A model generated the notes under the pieces. The model saw only the letters and a program-made list of their open reading frames with translations. It had not been told where the DNA came from and did not search any database. A stretch of 64,000 nt of DNA from Massilia agri. GTDB taxonomy: Bacteria; Pseudomonadota; Gammaproteobacteria; Burkholderiales; Burkholderiaceae_D. Positions 1-11,046 of the stretch are shown in pieces. The stretch's first letter is position 1, and each line of letters begins with the position of its first letter. The translations under genes were made by a program, and so were the position numbers. Location of the stretch: positions 62,001 through 126,000 of the forward strand of contig NZ_JANUHA010000005.1 in NCBI RefSeq assembly GCF_024753255.1, read 5' to 3'.

Positions 1-115
1 CAGTCACGGTGGAACTCACCGCGATGCTTTCAATCTCGAAGATCGATGGCTGTAGCGCTTATGCCAAGTGATTAGGCGAGACCGTTAGCCCTAGTACGAC
101 AAGTCAAGAATGAAT

Positions 116-141
116 TAGTTTCAAGTTAATCGTTGAAACTA
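116..141. repeat. Perfect inverted repeat, 9-bp arms
   Basis: TAGTTTCAA at 116-124 pairs exactly with TTGAAACTA at 133-141 across an 8-base spacer. There is no T-run on either side, so it does not look like an intrinsic terminator. It could be a protein-binding site or the remnant of an element end. It lies in the AT-richer left-edge segment. Confidence 0.5.
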
Positions 142-218
142 TCCTCAATGGATCTGCTTCAATGCTGAGAGCAAAACCTTAGGCGATGTGGAGAGGTGAG
201 AGCTTGCCGGATATGGGT

Positions 219-240
219 GCCGCCGGCAGGCGCCGGCGGC
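219..240 (-). terminator. Hairpin after metH, possible terminator without U tract
   Basis: GCCGCCGGC (219-227) pairs perfectly with GCCGGCGGC (232-240) around a 4-base loop, starting 11 bases past the metH stop. No T-run follows on the minus strand, so it may be an mRNA-stabilising 3' hairpin or a Rho-assisted terminator, not a classic intrinsic one. Confidence 0.4.
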
Positions 241-250
241 CGGATGAGGC

Positions 251-4018
<3,768 letters not shown>

Positions 4019-4070
4019 GGTGGTGTTCTCGATACCGGCTTGACAGGCCGTTATGGTTGGGCGGTCTGAA

Positions 4071-4076
4071 ATTATA
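4071..4076 (-). promoter_or_regulatory. -10 box of metH
   Basis: The minus strand reads TATAAT here, giving an expected start near 4063 and a leader of about 45 bases before the metH ATG at 4018. No good -35 box is visible 16-18 bases upstream, so an activator such as a MetR-type regulator may be needed (inference). Confidence 0.5.
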
Positions 4077-4264
4077 CGTCATGACGCCGCCTTCATTCTG
4101 GAGGTGTGGAAATGCGTTTTTGTGTATGTATCTTTATGTATGGAAATCGCAAACTGTTACACGACGTTACAAAACCCGGCCGAATCGCAATCTTTACGTT
4201 ACATACACGGACGACAATTACTTCATCGCCACAACGCTGGCGAAGCTTTTAACGGGATGATTGC

Positions 4265-4492
4265 ATGAACAAAGAATATGTACCGGATTGGGATCAACCG
4301 GTGAACCGCATCGAAGAGTCGGCTGTCGCCGTAAAGCCGCAAACGATCAACGGCGTGAAGCAGATCGTGACGATCCGCCTGGACGTGGACATGCTGGAAT
4401 GGTTCAAGTCGGCTGGTCCGGGTTACCAGACCCGTATCAACCAGGTGCTGCGCGAGTACATGGAAGCGCAGCGCGCCGCAAAGGCGGAGTAA
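4265..4492 (+). CDS. BrnA-like ribbon-helix-helix antitoxin, orphan
   Basis: 75 residues. The second half, VTIRLDVDMLEWFKSAGPGY followed by QTRINQVLREYM, matches the ribbon-helix-helix DNA-binding part of BrnA-type antitoxins: beta strand with alternating residues, then two helices. BrnA normally neutralises the RNase BrnT and represses the brnTA operon, with brnT just upstream. No BrnT-like frame exists in 4019-4264 or downstream, so this is a solitary regulator or a leftover antitoxin. It stands between metH (divergent) and a repeat element, with its own terminator at 4499-4524. Family assignment is by motif reading only. Confidence 0.75.
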   Translation: MNKEYVPDWDQPVNRIEESAVAVKPQTINGVKQIVTIRLDVDMLEWFKSAGPGYQTRINQVLREYMEAQRAAKAE

Positions 4493-4498
4493 GTTATA

Positions 4499-4524
4499 TC
4501 GGGGCGCTGCCCCGATTTTCTTTT
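4499..4524 (+). terminator. Intrinsic terminator of the BrnA-like gene
   Basis: TCGGGGC / GCCCCGA, 7-bp stem with a 3-base loop (4499-4515), followed directly by TTTTCTTTT. It begins 7 bases past the stop codon. Confidence 0.85.
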
Positions 4525-4533
4525 GTGGGTTTG

Positions 4534-4654
4534 GTAGGGTGGACGGGGGCGCCTAGCCGGCTTCGCCGTCCGCGCGTTCAAACTTCGGGAATGCTGCCCG
4601 CTCGTTTGCGCTGCTGCTGGCTGAACGCGCGGTCGGCAGAGCCGACCACCCTAC
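4534..4654. repeat. Compound inverted-repeat element between the antitoxin gene and fmt
   Basis: Outer arms GTAGGGTGG (4534-4542) and CCACCCTAC (4646-4654) pair perfectly. Inner arms CCGTCCGCGCGTTCA (4566-4580) and TGAACGCGCGGTCGG (4622-4636) pair with one mismatch. Small hairpins lie inside (GGC-TTC-GCC; GTCGGC-AGA-GCCGAC). The right arm supplies the TAG stop codon of fmt (4651-4653). The build resembles dispersed extragenic palindromes; only one copy is present in this window, so dispersal cannot be shown here. Confidence 0.7.
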
Positions 4655-5598
4655 GAAAAGACTTTTCCAGCCAATGGGAAACTTTTCAGGAACTCCTGCG
4701 CCGCCAAGCGCTTGCCACCCGGCTTCTGCAGCTCCAGCAGACGCAATGCGCCTACACCGCAAGCAACGACGATGCCTTGCGCGTCAAGCGCCAGCACCTG
4801 GCCCGGCTCGCCCTGGCCCGGCGCCAGTTCCGCATTCCACAGCTTGACGGTCACGCCGTCGACCTGGCCTTGCGCGCCCGGGAAGGGATTGAAGGCACGC
4901 ACCCGGCGCCACAACACCTCGGCCGGCAGGCTGAAATCGAGCCTGGCTTCTTCCTTGGCAATCTTGGCCGCATAGGTCACGCCTTCTTCCGGCTGCGACA
5001 CTGCTTCCAACTGGCCCGCTTCCATCTTGCGCAGCGCCTCGACGATCATGCGGCCGCCGAGCGCGGCCAGCTTGTCGTGCAGGCTGCCGGTGGTGTCGCT
5101 GTCTTCGATCGCCACGCGTTCGATCAGCATCATCGGGCCGGTGTCCAGGCCTTCTTCCATGCCCATGATGGTCACGCCTGTTTCCACATCCCCCGTTTCG
5201 ATCGCACGGTGGATCGGCGCCGCGCCACGCCAGCGCGGCAGCAGGGAGCCGTGGATATTGATGCAAGGCTTGATGTCGAGGGTGCTGCGCGGCAGGATCA
5301 GGCCGTAGGCCGCGACCACCATCACGTCATAGTCCAGCGCCATCAAGCGTTCATGCGCGGCGCGCGCTTCCTCGGCGCGCTGCGGATCCTTGGCATCCAT
5401 GCGCAGCGACAGCGGCTGGGCCACCGCCATGCCGTGGGCCAGCGCATACTGTTTCACTGCGGAGGCTTGCAGCTGCATGCCGCGCCCGGCCGGGCGGTCC
5501 GGCTGGGTCAGGACCAGGGGAATCTCGAAGCCGGCTTCGTGCAGGGCGCGCAGCGCCACCGCGGCAAACTCGGGCGTACCCGCGAAAACGACCTTCAT
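4651..5598 (-). CDS. fmt: Methionyl-tRNA formyltransferase
   Basis: Formylates the initiator Met-tRNA in the cytosol using 10-formyltetrahydrofolate. 315 residues, the usual length. The N-terminus [20 protein letters not shown] is the family signature. The formyltransferase core carries [20 protein letters not shown] (catalytic Asn/His) and a [16 protein letters not shown] stretch; the C-terminal tRNA-binding domain starts near residue 205. An upstream in-frame start exists inside def, but the ATG at 5598 fits the family and overlaps the def stop by one base (TGATG), so the genes are translationally coupled. The stop codon lies inside the right arm of the 4534-4654 repeat element. Confidence 0.96.
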   Translation of the reverse strand: MKVVFAGTPEFAAVALRALHEAGFEIPLVLTQPDRPAGRGMQLQASAVKQYALAHGMAVAQPLSLRMDAKDPQRAEEARAAHERLMALDYDVMVVAAYGLILPRSTLDIKPCINIHGSLLPRWRGAAPIHRAIETGDVETGVTIMGMEEGLDTGPMMLIERVAIEDSDTTGSLHDKLAALGGRMIVEALRKMEAGQLEAVSQPEEGVTYAAKIAKEEARLDFSLPAEVLWRRVRAFNPFPGAQGQVDGVTVKLWNAELAPGQGEPGQVLALDAQGIVVACGVGALRLLELQKPGGKRLAAQEFLKSFPLAGKVFS

Positions 5599-6137
5599 CA
5601 ACGGCGGGCGCTGCGCGCGGCGGCGTCGCGTTCCATGCCGCGCTCTTCCTTCTGCAGCTTGGCCTTGATGCGGTTGCGCTTGAGCGGCGACAGGTATTCG
5701 ACGAAGACCTTGCCCATCAGGTGGTCCATCTCGTGCTGGACGCACACGGCCAGCAGGCCGTCGGCGTCGAACTCGAATTCCTTGCCTTCGACGTCATGGG
5801 CCTTGACCTTGACGCGGGCCGGACGCTCGACGCCGTCGTAGATGCCGGGCACCGACAGGCAGCCTTCGTCGTAGACCTGCTTCTCGTCGCTGGCCCAGGT
5901 GATTTCCGGATTGACGAGGACGAGCAGATTGTCGCTGGTCTCCGAGACGTCGATCGTGATGACGCGCTCGTGCACGTCGACCTGGGTTGCTGCCAGGCCC
6001 ACGCCGGGGGCGTCGTACATCGTTTCGGCCATGTCCGCGACCAGCTTGCGCAGGCGCTCGGTGCCGAATTCGGTGACCGGTTTGGCGACCTTGTGCAGGC
6101 GCGGATCGGGGTAGCGGAGGATCTTCAGTAAGGCCAT
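5598..6137 (-). CDS. def: Peptide deformylase
   Basis: Removes the formyl group from nascent proteins at the ribosome exit, undoing the mark made by Fmt. 179 residues. All three metal-site motifs are present: GVGLAATQ (about residues 46-53), EGCLSVPG (about 90, metal-binding Cys) and HEMDHL (HExxH, about 135). A charged Arg/Ala-rich tail follows the catalytic core. First gene of the def-fmt operon, divergent from the LysM gene with about 260 bases between them. Confidence 0.96.
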   Translation of the reverse strand: MALLKILRYPDPRLHKVAKPVTEFGTERLRKLVADMAETMYDAPGVGLAATQVDVHERVITIDVSETSDNLLVLVNPEITWASDEKQVYDEGCLSVPGIYDGVERPARVKVKAHDVEGKEFEFDADGLLAVCVQHEMDHLMGKVFVEYLSPLKRNRIKAKLQKEERGMERDAAARSARR

Positions 6138-6399
6138 ATCAGGACGGATTCAGGGGTAGATAGCAGTTCAATAAGAGTTCATGCACGAACGGAAATGCAA
6201 CACTCGCCGGCCCTGCCGGGACGCGGTTTGTCTTGCTGTTTCGGGGAATTGTGTGCAGAATTTGATTCAGTACGGCAACCTTTGTCGATCAGGAAGCGAT
6301 TCTTCGTACTCCCGAAACGGGGCGCGATGACGCACTGTCAGCGAGTTGGCCAGCAGAACCGGCTCCAAAACGCAAAACGACGCAATAACGGACGTCTCA

Positions 6400-7515
6400 A
6401 TGAAAAATTTTAGCACAGTCGTGAGCCGTGCCGCTGCCGTGGCGCTCCTCGCGGCCGCAGCGGCCAGCCCGGCCCAGGCCGCCACGTGCGCATTCCGCCC
6501 GAATGCACCCGACCAGCATGTCGTGGTCAAGGGCGATACCCTCTGGGATATTTCCGGCACCTTCTTGCAGAACCCCTGGTGCTGGCCCCAGGTCTGGGGC
6601 ATGAACCGCGACGAGATCCGCAATCCGCACTGGATCTATCCCGGCCAGATCATTTATTTCGACCGTGCACGTGGCCGCCTGTCCCTGAACCGTCCGGGCA
6701 GTGAGGGAAGCAACAGCGGCGACGGCGCCAACCTGCCGCTGACGAAGCTGTCGCCCCAGCTGCGTACCGAGTCGCTCGACCGCGACGCCATCCAGGCGAT
6801 CCCGGCCGGCCAGATCGAACCCTACCTGACCCAGCCGCTGGTGGTCGAGCCCGGCGTCCTGGCGCGTGCGCCGCGCATCGTGGCCGCGCAGGAAGGCCGG
6901 GTCTACCTCGGCACCGGCGACCGCGTCTACGTGGTGGGCCAGCTGGGTGGCGTGCGCAACTTCCAGGTGTTCCGCCCGGGCGGCGCCCTGCGCGATCCCG
7001 TGACCCGCAAGGTGCTGGCCCACGAAGCGACCTACCTCGGCAGCGTGTCCCTCGACATCGAAGCCAAGCCGGGCGTCGATGCGCACGCCTTCCGCGTCAC
7101 CGAGACGAAACAGGAGATCGGCGTCGGCGACCTGCTGGTGCCGCTGCCGCCGCCACCTGTGCGCAACTACATGCCGCATGCACCCTTGCAAGCCGTCGAC
7201 GCGCGCGTGATGTCGATCCACTCGGGCGTCACGCACGCCGGACAGAGCCAGGTCGTGACTGTCAACCGGGGTTCGCTTGACGGACTCGATGTCGGCTCCG
7301 TGCTGGAGCTCTATCATCTCGGGAAGAAGGTTGCGGACCCGGCGCGCCGGGGCATCTTCCGCAACAAGGAGCGCATCAAGCTGCCGGACGAACAATATGG
7401 CAGCCTGTTCATCTTCCGCGTGTTTAACAAGGTCTCCTACGGCCTGATCATGCAGGTCACGGCGCCGGTCGAAATCGGCGACGTGGCCCGTTCGCCAGAG
7501 GCCGCAACGGAGTAA
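6400..7515 (+). CDS. Secreted LysM-domain protein
   Basis: 371 residues starting at the ATG at 6400; an upstream in-frame TTG would add 18 residues ahead of a clear signal peptide (MKNFSTVVSRAAAVALLAAA, cleavage after AQA). A single LysM domain follows at about residues 45-95 (HVVVKGDTLWDISGTF ... NPHWIYPGQIIYF), expected to bind peptidoglycan. The rest, about 100-370, is a conserved region of unknown fold. The gene lies 7 bases before dprA in the order def/fmt, LysM, dprA that is common in Burkholderiales. A periplasmic, cell-wall-bound role is likely; the exact function is unknown. Confidence 0.85.
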   Translation: MKNFSTVVSRAAAVALLAAAAASPAQAATCAFRPNAPDQHVVVKGDTLWDISGTFLQNPWCWPQVWGMNRDEIRNPHWIYPGQIIYFDRARGRLSLNRPGSEGSNSGDGANLPLTKLSPQLRTESLDRDAIQAIPAGQIEPYLTQPLVVEPGVLARAPRIVAAQEGRVYLGTGDRVYVVGQLGGVRNFQVFRPGGALRDPVTRKVLAHEATYLGSVSLDIEAKPGVDAHAFRVTETKQEIGVGDLLVPLPPPPVRNYMPHAPLQAVDARVMSIHSGVTHAGQSQVVTVNRGSLDGLDVGSVLELYHLGKKVADPARRGIFRNKERIKLPDEQYGSLFIFRVFNKVSYGLIMQVTAPVEIGDVARSPEAATE

Positions 7516-7522
7516 AGCCGCC

Positions 7523-8653
7523 GTGCAGGACACGGACCCCACACCGCCAGCCACTCAGTGCAGCAACCCTGCCGTCATTGCCGACTGGATCCGCCTCGCC
7601 GAGGCGCCGGGTGTGGGGTGCCGGACTGCACAGGTCTTGCTCGATGCCTTCGGCTCGCCGGCCGCCATCCTGAGCGCCGGCCGCGCAGCACTCGCGGCCC
7701 ATGTGCCGGCCAATGTCGCCGCGGCCTTGTGCGCACCGCTTCCTTCCGAGACCGCGCGTCTCCTCGACCTGACTGTCGACTGGCTCGCCAGACCCGCTCA
7801 CCACATCCTCACGCTGCACGATGCCGATTACCCGGAAGCGCTGCGGCACATTCCCGATCCGCCGCTGCTGCTTTATATAAAAGGGCGGCGCGCATTGCTG
7901 CAGCAATCCCTGGTCGCCGTGGTCGGCAGCCGCAATGCCAGTACCCAGGGCCGCGCCAATGCGGAAAATTTTGCACGCGCCCTGTCGCAAGCGGGGCTGT
8001 GCGTGGTCTCCGGCATGGCGCTGGGCATCGATACCGCGGCCCACGAAGGCGCGCTGGAGGGGCCGGCTTCCACTATCGCCGTCATCGGCACCGGCATCGA
8101 CCGTGTCTACCCCGCGCGCAACCGGCTGCTTGCGCATCGCATTGCCGAAGAGGGTTGCATCGTCAGCGAGTACGCGCTCGGCACGCCGCCCGTCGCCAAC
8201 AACTTCCCGCGCCGCAATCGCATCATCAGCGGCATGGTGGCCGGCGTGCTGGTGGTCGAAGCGGCCGCGCAATCGGGTTCTCTCATCACCGCGCAGATGG
8301 CGGCCGAGCAGGGCAGGGAAGTGTTCGCGCTGCCAGGCTCGATCCATTCGGCACTGTCGAAGGGTTGCCATCACTTGATACGCGAAGGTGCGCGCCTGGT
8401 CGAGACGGTGGACGAGGTACTGGAAGCAATGCGCGTCTCGCCGCTGGTGCGGCAGGGCACATCGACCGCGCCGGTGGAAGACGGCGTCCTGCTCGACGCA
8501 TTGGGCTACGACCCCATCGAACCGGATGCCTTGCTGGAATGCTTCGGTGGCGATGCCGCGCTGCTTGCCGGCGAATTGCTGGCGCTGGAACTGGCGGGCG
8601 TGCTCGAACGCCTGCCCGGCGGCCGCGTGCAGCGGGTAGTGCGCGCCGCCTGA
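7523..8653 (+). CDS. dprA: DNA-processing protein DprA
   Basis: Binds incoming single-stranded DNA during natural transformation and loads RecA. 376 residues. An N-terminal SAM/HhH-like region (about 15-100) precedes the Rossmann-fold core with VAVVGSRNAS (about 133), SGMALGIDTAAHEGAL, the GTGIDRVYPARN stretch and NNFPRRNRIISG. A C-terminal winged-helix DML1-like domain covers about 320-375. The GTG start at 7523 lies 7 bases past the LysM gene stop. DprA is widespread, so its presence alone does not prove competence. Confidence 0.95.
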   Translation: MQDTDPTPPATQCSNPAVIADWIRLAEAPGVGCRTAQVLLDAFGSPAAILSAGRAALAAHVPANVAAALCAPLPSETARLLDLTVDWLARPAHHILTLHDADYPEALRHIPDPPLLLYIKGRRALLQQSLVAVVGSRNASTQGRANAENFARALSQAGLCVVSGMALGIDTAAHEGALEGPASTIAVIGTGIDRVYPARNRLLAHRIAEEGCIVSEYALGTPPVANNFPRRNRIISGMVAGVLVVEAAAQSGSLITAQMAAEQGREVFALPGSIHSALSKGCHHLIREGARLVETVDEVLEAMRVSPLVRQGTSTAPVEDGVLLDALGYDPIEPDALLECFGGDAALLAGELLALELAGVLERLPGGRVQRVVRAA

Positions 8654-8888
8654 AGGCCGTAGCATGGGCATGCTGGCATATGCCGACTGCATGGGCAGTG
8701 CGAAAAAAGATTTCCTTCCTGAGATGTTTTAATGAAACGTATGCCCTTGATTTCATTGGAAATCGAGAAAACTGAATGAACGGATAAGGCCGCCATACAA
8801 CGAAAATCCAAGGAAACCCACATACACCGCGTGTCCGCGCGTGCCAGACTTGTGCCGCGACGAGCTTAACTGCTACAGTAGCGTCACT

Positions 8889-9347
8889 ATGTTCGACATC
8901 CTGGTCTACCTCTACGAGACGTACTATCGTCCTGACGCCTGCCCCGAGCCGGCGGCCCTGGCACGCAAGCTGTCCGCCGTCGGTTTCGATGACATCGAGA
9001 TTTCCGAGGCGCTGGACTGGCTGACCGGGCTGACCGAAGCGGCAGTTTCCGATGCAATCGATGCCTCCACCAGCATCCGCTATTACGTGGACGAGGAGTA
9101 CATCGAACTGGGCAGCGCCGCCATCGGCTTCATCCAGTTCCTCGAGAGCGCCAAGGTGCTCAGCCCCACGCAGCGCGAGATCGTCATCGAACGCGCACTG
9201 GCCTGCGATGAATCGCCGGTCGCATTGGGCAAGCTCAAGATCATCGTGCTGATGGTCCTGTGGAGCCAGGGCAAGGAGCCCGACGCGCTCATGTTCGACG
9301 ACCTGTTCGGCGACGACGACGACCAGGAACCGCGCCTGCTGCACTGA
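8889..9347 (+). CDS. smg: Smg family protein (DUF494)
   Basis: 152 residues, all typical of Smg: [13 protein letters not shown] at the start, an all-helical middle and an acidic end ([13 protein letters not shown]). Function unsettled in the literature; usually found between dprA and topB. The ATG at 8889 is chosen because the family starts with MFD; an in-frame upstream start would add 16 unrelated residues. Here 235 non-coding, AT-richer bases separate it from dprA, and topB lies 11 kb further on. Confidence 0.92.
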   Translation: MFDILVYLYETYYRPDACPEPAALARKLSAVGFDDIEISEALDWLTGLTEAAVSDAIDASTSIRYYVDEEYIELGSAAIGFIQFLESAKVLSPTQREIVIERALACDESPVALGKLKIIVLMVLWSQGKEPDALMFDDLFGDDDDQEPRLLH

Positions 9348-9368
9348 ACACACGCACGACCGAAACAC

Positions 9369-9391
9369 AACGGGGCCCGCAAGGCCCCGTT
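9369..9391 (+). terminator. Terminator between smg and the convergent hydrolase gene
   Basis: AACGGGGCC (9369-9377) and GGCCCCGTT (9383-9391) form a 9-bp stem with a 5-base loop, followed by a weak T-rich tail (TGCATTT). It may serve both convergent genes. Confidence 0.65.
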
Positions 9392-9414
9392 TGCATTTCT
9401 GCGCCAAGAACATC

Positions 9415-10968
9415 TCATGGCTGGGCGCCGCCATGCTCCTTCACGAAGGCCGCAGCAAGCGCATGCCCGGGATTGTTCTCCAGTACGCGCCGATAGCTGC
9501 GCACGGCGTCGAGCGTCTGTCCCGTCTTCGCCTGCATCTCGGCCAGGCATTCGACCAGGATGATCTCGCCTGGGTGCAGGTGGGTGCCGAGGCGGAAGAT
9601 CTCGCGCGCCTCGGCATGGCGCTCCAGCGATGCCAGTTCTGAACCCCAGCGATAGATTTTTTCCGGCCCCAGCCTGAAGCCCGCGCTCTGCGCAGCAAAC
9701 TGCTGGTACACGGGAATCGCCCTCTCGAAGCCTTCGCTACGCAAGCGCGCCACGAAGTTCTCCAGGGTCGGCGCCGTCTTGCCGCCATTGCGCCGCACGT
9801 CGGTGAGGATCATGTGCGGCGGCGCGCCGTTCGCCGCGGGCGTGTTGTTCAGGAAGGCGAGGCTGGCGGCGTCCTTCTTGATATGGGCGTCGAGGAAGCG
9901 CAGCACATAGCGCGCGGCCCAGCTGTGCGCGAGCGCGATCTCGGCGCGCGTGTAGTCGCCGAAGTTGCCCGCCCGATCGACGCGCACGTTGTAGGAAGAG
10001 AAGTCCATGTGCTTCATCGGCAGCATGACGGTGATGTAGAGGTCGGACCAGCGCATCTCGTTCAGGAAGGAGAAGCGCGTGTCGACTTCGGCGCGGTTCA
10101 GCTCCTCGATCGTGGGCGGACGGCGTCCCACGAACAACATCGGGATCGCGAGCCTGCTAGGTGTCACGTACTTCGCCGCATCCTTTCCGCCATCGACGTA
10201 TTCGCGCGTGCCGCGCACCGAGCCGTCCAGGCTGACGATGGCCTTGATGCGGTCGTCCTTGGCTGCGGCCAGCACGTTCGAGAGGCCGCCCCAGCTAAAG
10301 CCCACCACCGCCGCCTGCTCCGTATCGGCCTGGGGCAGGGTGCGCGCATGGCCGATCAGCCAGGCGATGTCGGCGGCCTGGGCCTCCAGGCCGTCGAGGT
10401 CGGAGCTCATGGCCCGGGTATGCGGACCCCTCGAGGCAGTAGCCAGCACGATGTAGCCGTGACTGGCCAGCAGCTCGCACAGGTCGCTGTTTTCCATGGC
10501 GCTCTCGGAGAAGCCCGGTGCATAGATCACGACCGGGAAGCGGCCGTTCTCCGGTGTCGCATCGCGCACGGCCAGCATCGGCTTGGCGTATTCGCGCAGC
10601 AGCGCGTCGCCGCGCCTGCTCGCTTGCCCTGCGATGCGCGCCTCGAGCTGGCGTTTGGCGTCGAGCGCGCCGAGGGTGAAGTCGTCCTCGCTCAAGGTGG
10701 TCGCGATGTAGTCGCGGAAGGTCACCCGCTTGCCGCCGCGCGCCGCCGGGTACCAGATGAGGACCTGCATGGGACGCGCGCGTTCGCCCGAGGTGGGCTC
10801 GCCGGTATGCATGTCGACGCGGGTCTTGTACTGGCGCGTGTAGTCGTACTGCTGCACGACCTTGAAGCCGACGCCGTGGCGGCCGGGCGGATTGGAGAAG
10901 GTGAATTCGTCGGAGGCCTGCGCCGGCAGGACCGCGCAGAAGAAGAGGGCGAACAGGAGCTGCTTCAT
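9415..10968 (-). CDS. Secreted alpha/beta hydrolase with C-terminal TPR-like tail (paralogue 1)
   Basis: 517 residues from the ATG at 10968, which begins a signal peptide (MKQLLFALFFCAVLPAQAS). The hydrolase core resembles dienelactone-hydrolase/platelet-acetylhydrolase-like esterases: FPVVIYAPGF strand (about 144), LASHGYIVLA (168), and nucleophile elbow VVGFSWGGLS with Ser225. The last 75 residues (about 440-515) look like one or two TPR units (AREIFRLGTHLHPGE ... LAEMQAKTGQTLDAVRSYRR). The substrate is unknown; a periplasmic or secreted esterase/peptidase is likely. Two paralogues lie at 48093-49655 (same architecture) and 56899-58041 (no tail). It is convergent with smg. Confidence 0.8.
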   Translation of the reverse strand: MKQLLFALFFCAVLPAQASDEFTFSNPPGRHGVGFKVVQQYDYTRQYKTRVDMHTGEPTSGERARPMQVLIWYPAARGGKRVTFRDYIATTLSEDDFTLGALDAKRQLEARIAGQASRRGDALLREYAKPMLAVRDATPENGRFPVVIYAPGFSESAMENSDLCELLASHGYIVLATASRGPHTRAMSSDLDGLEAQAADIAWLIGHARTLPQADTEQAAVVGFSWGGLSNVLAAAKDDRIKAIVSLDGSVRGTREYVDGGKDAAKYVTPSRLAIPMLFVGRRPPTIEELNRAEVDTRFSFLNEMRWSDLYITVMLPMKHMDFSSYNVRVDRAGNFGDYTRAEIALAHSWAARYVLRFLDAHIKKDAASLAFLNNTPAANGAPPHMILTDVRRNGGKTAPTLENFVARLRSEGFERAIPVYQQFAAQSAGFRLGPEKIYRWGSELASLERHAEAREIFRLGTHLHPGEIILVECLAEMQAKTGQTLDAVRSYRRVLENNPGHALAAAFVKEHGGAQP

Positions 10969-11046
10969 GAGAATCGGGGCGGTTGCGAGGGGCACCAGTG
11001 TACCCGCCCGCACCGCCCCGGATTCTCAGGAATTGTCACGCATGGC

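Larger units (their letters stand above)
1..250. other. Non-coding left edge, AT-richer than the rest
   Basis: I see no credible gene here; open frames are short or are antisense extensions over metH. The first 180 bases are visibly poorer in G+C than the rest of the window. They contain a perfect inverted repeat (116-141), and a GC-rich hairpin (219-240) lies just beyond the metH stop. Confidence 0.6.

Noticed and set aside
4019-4264. brnT toxin gene before the BrnA-like gene; riboswitch before metH
   Set aside because: The short frames here show no BrnT features, and I found no SAH or cobalamin riboswitch core in the metH leader.
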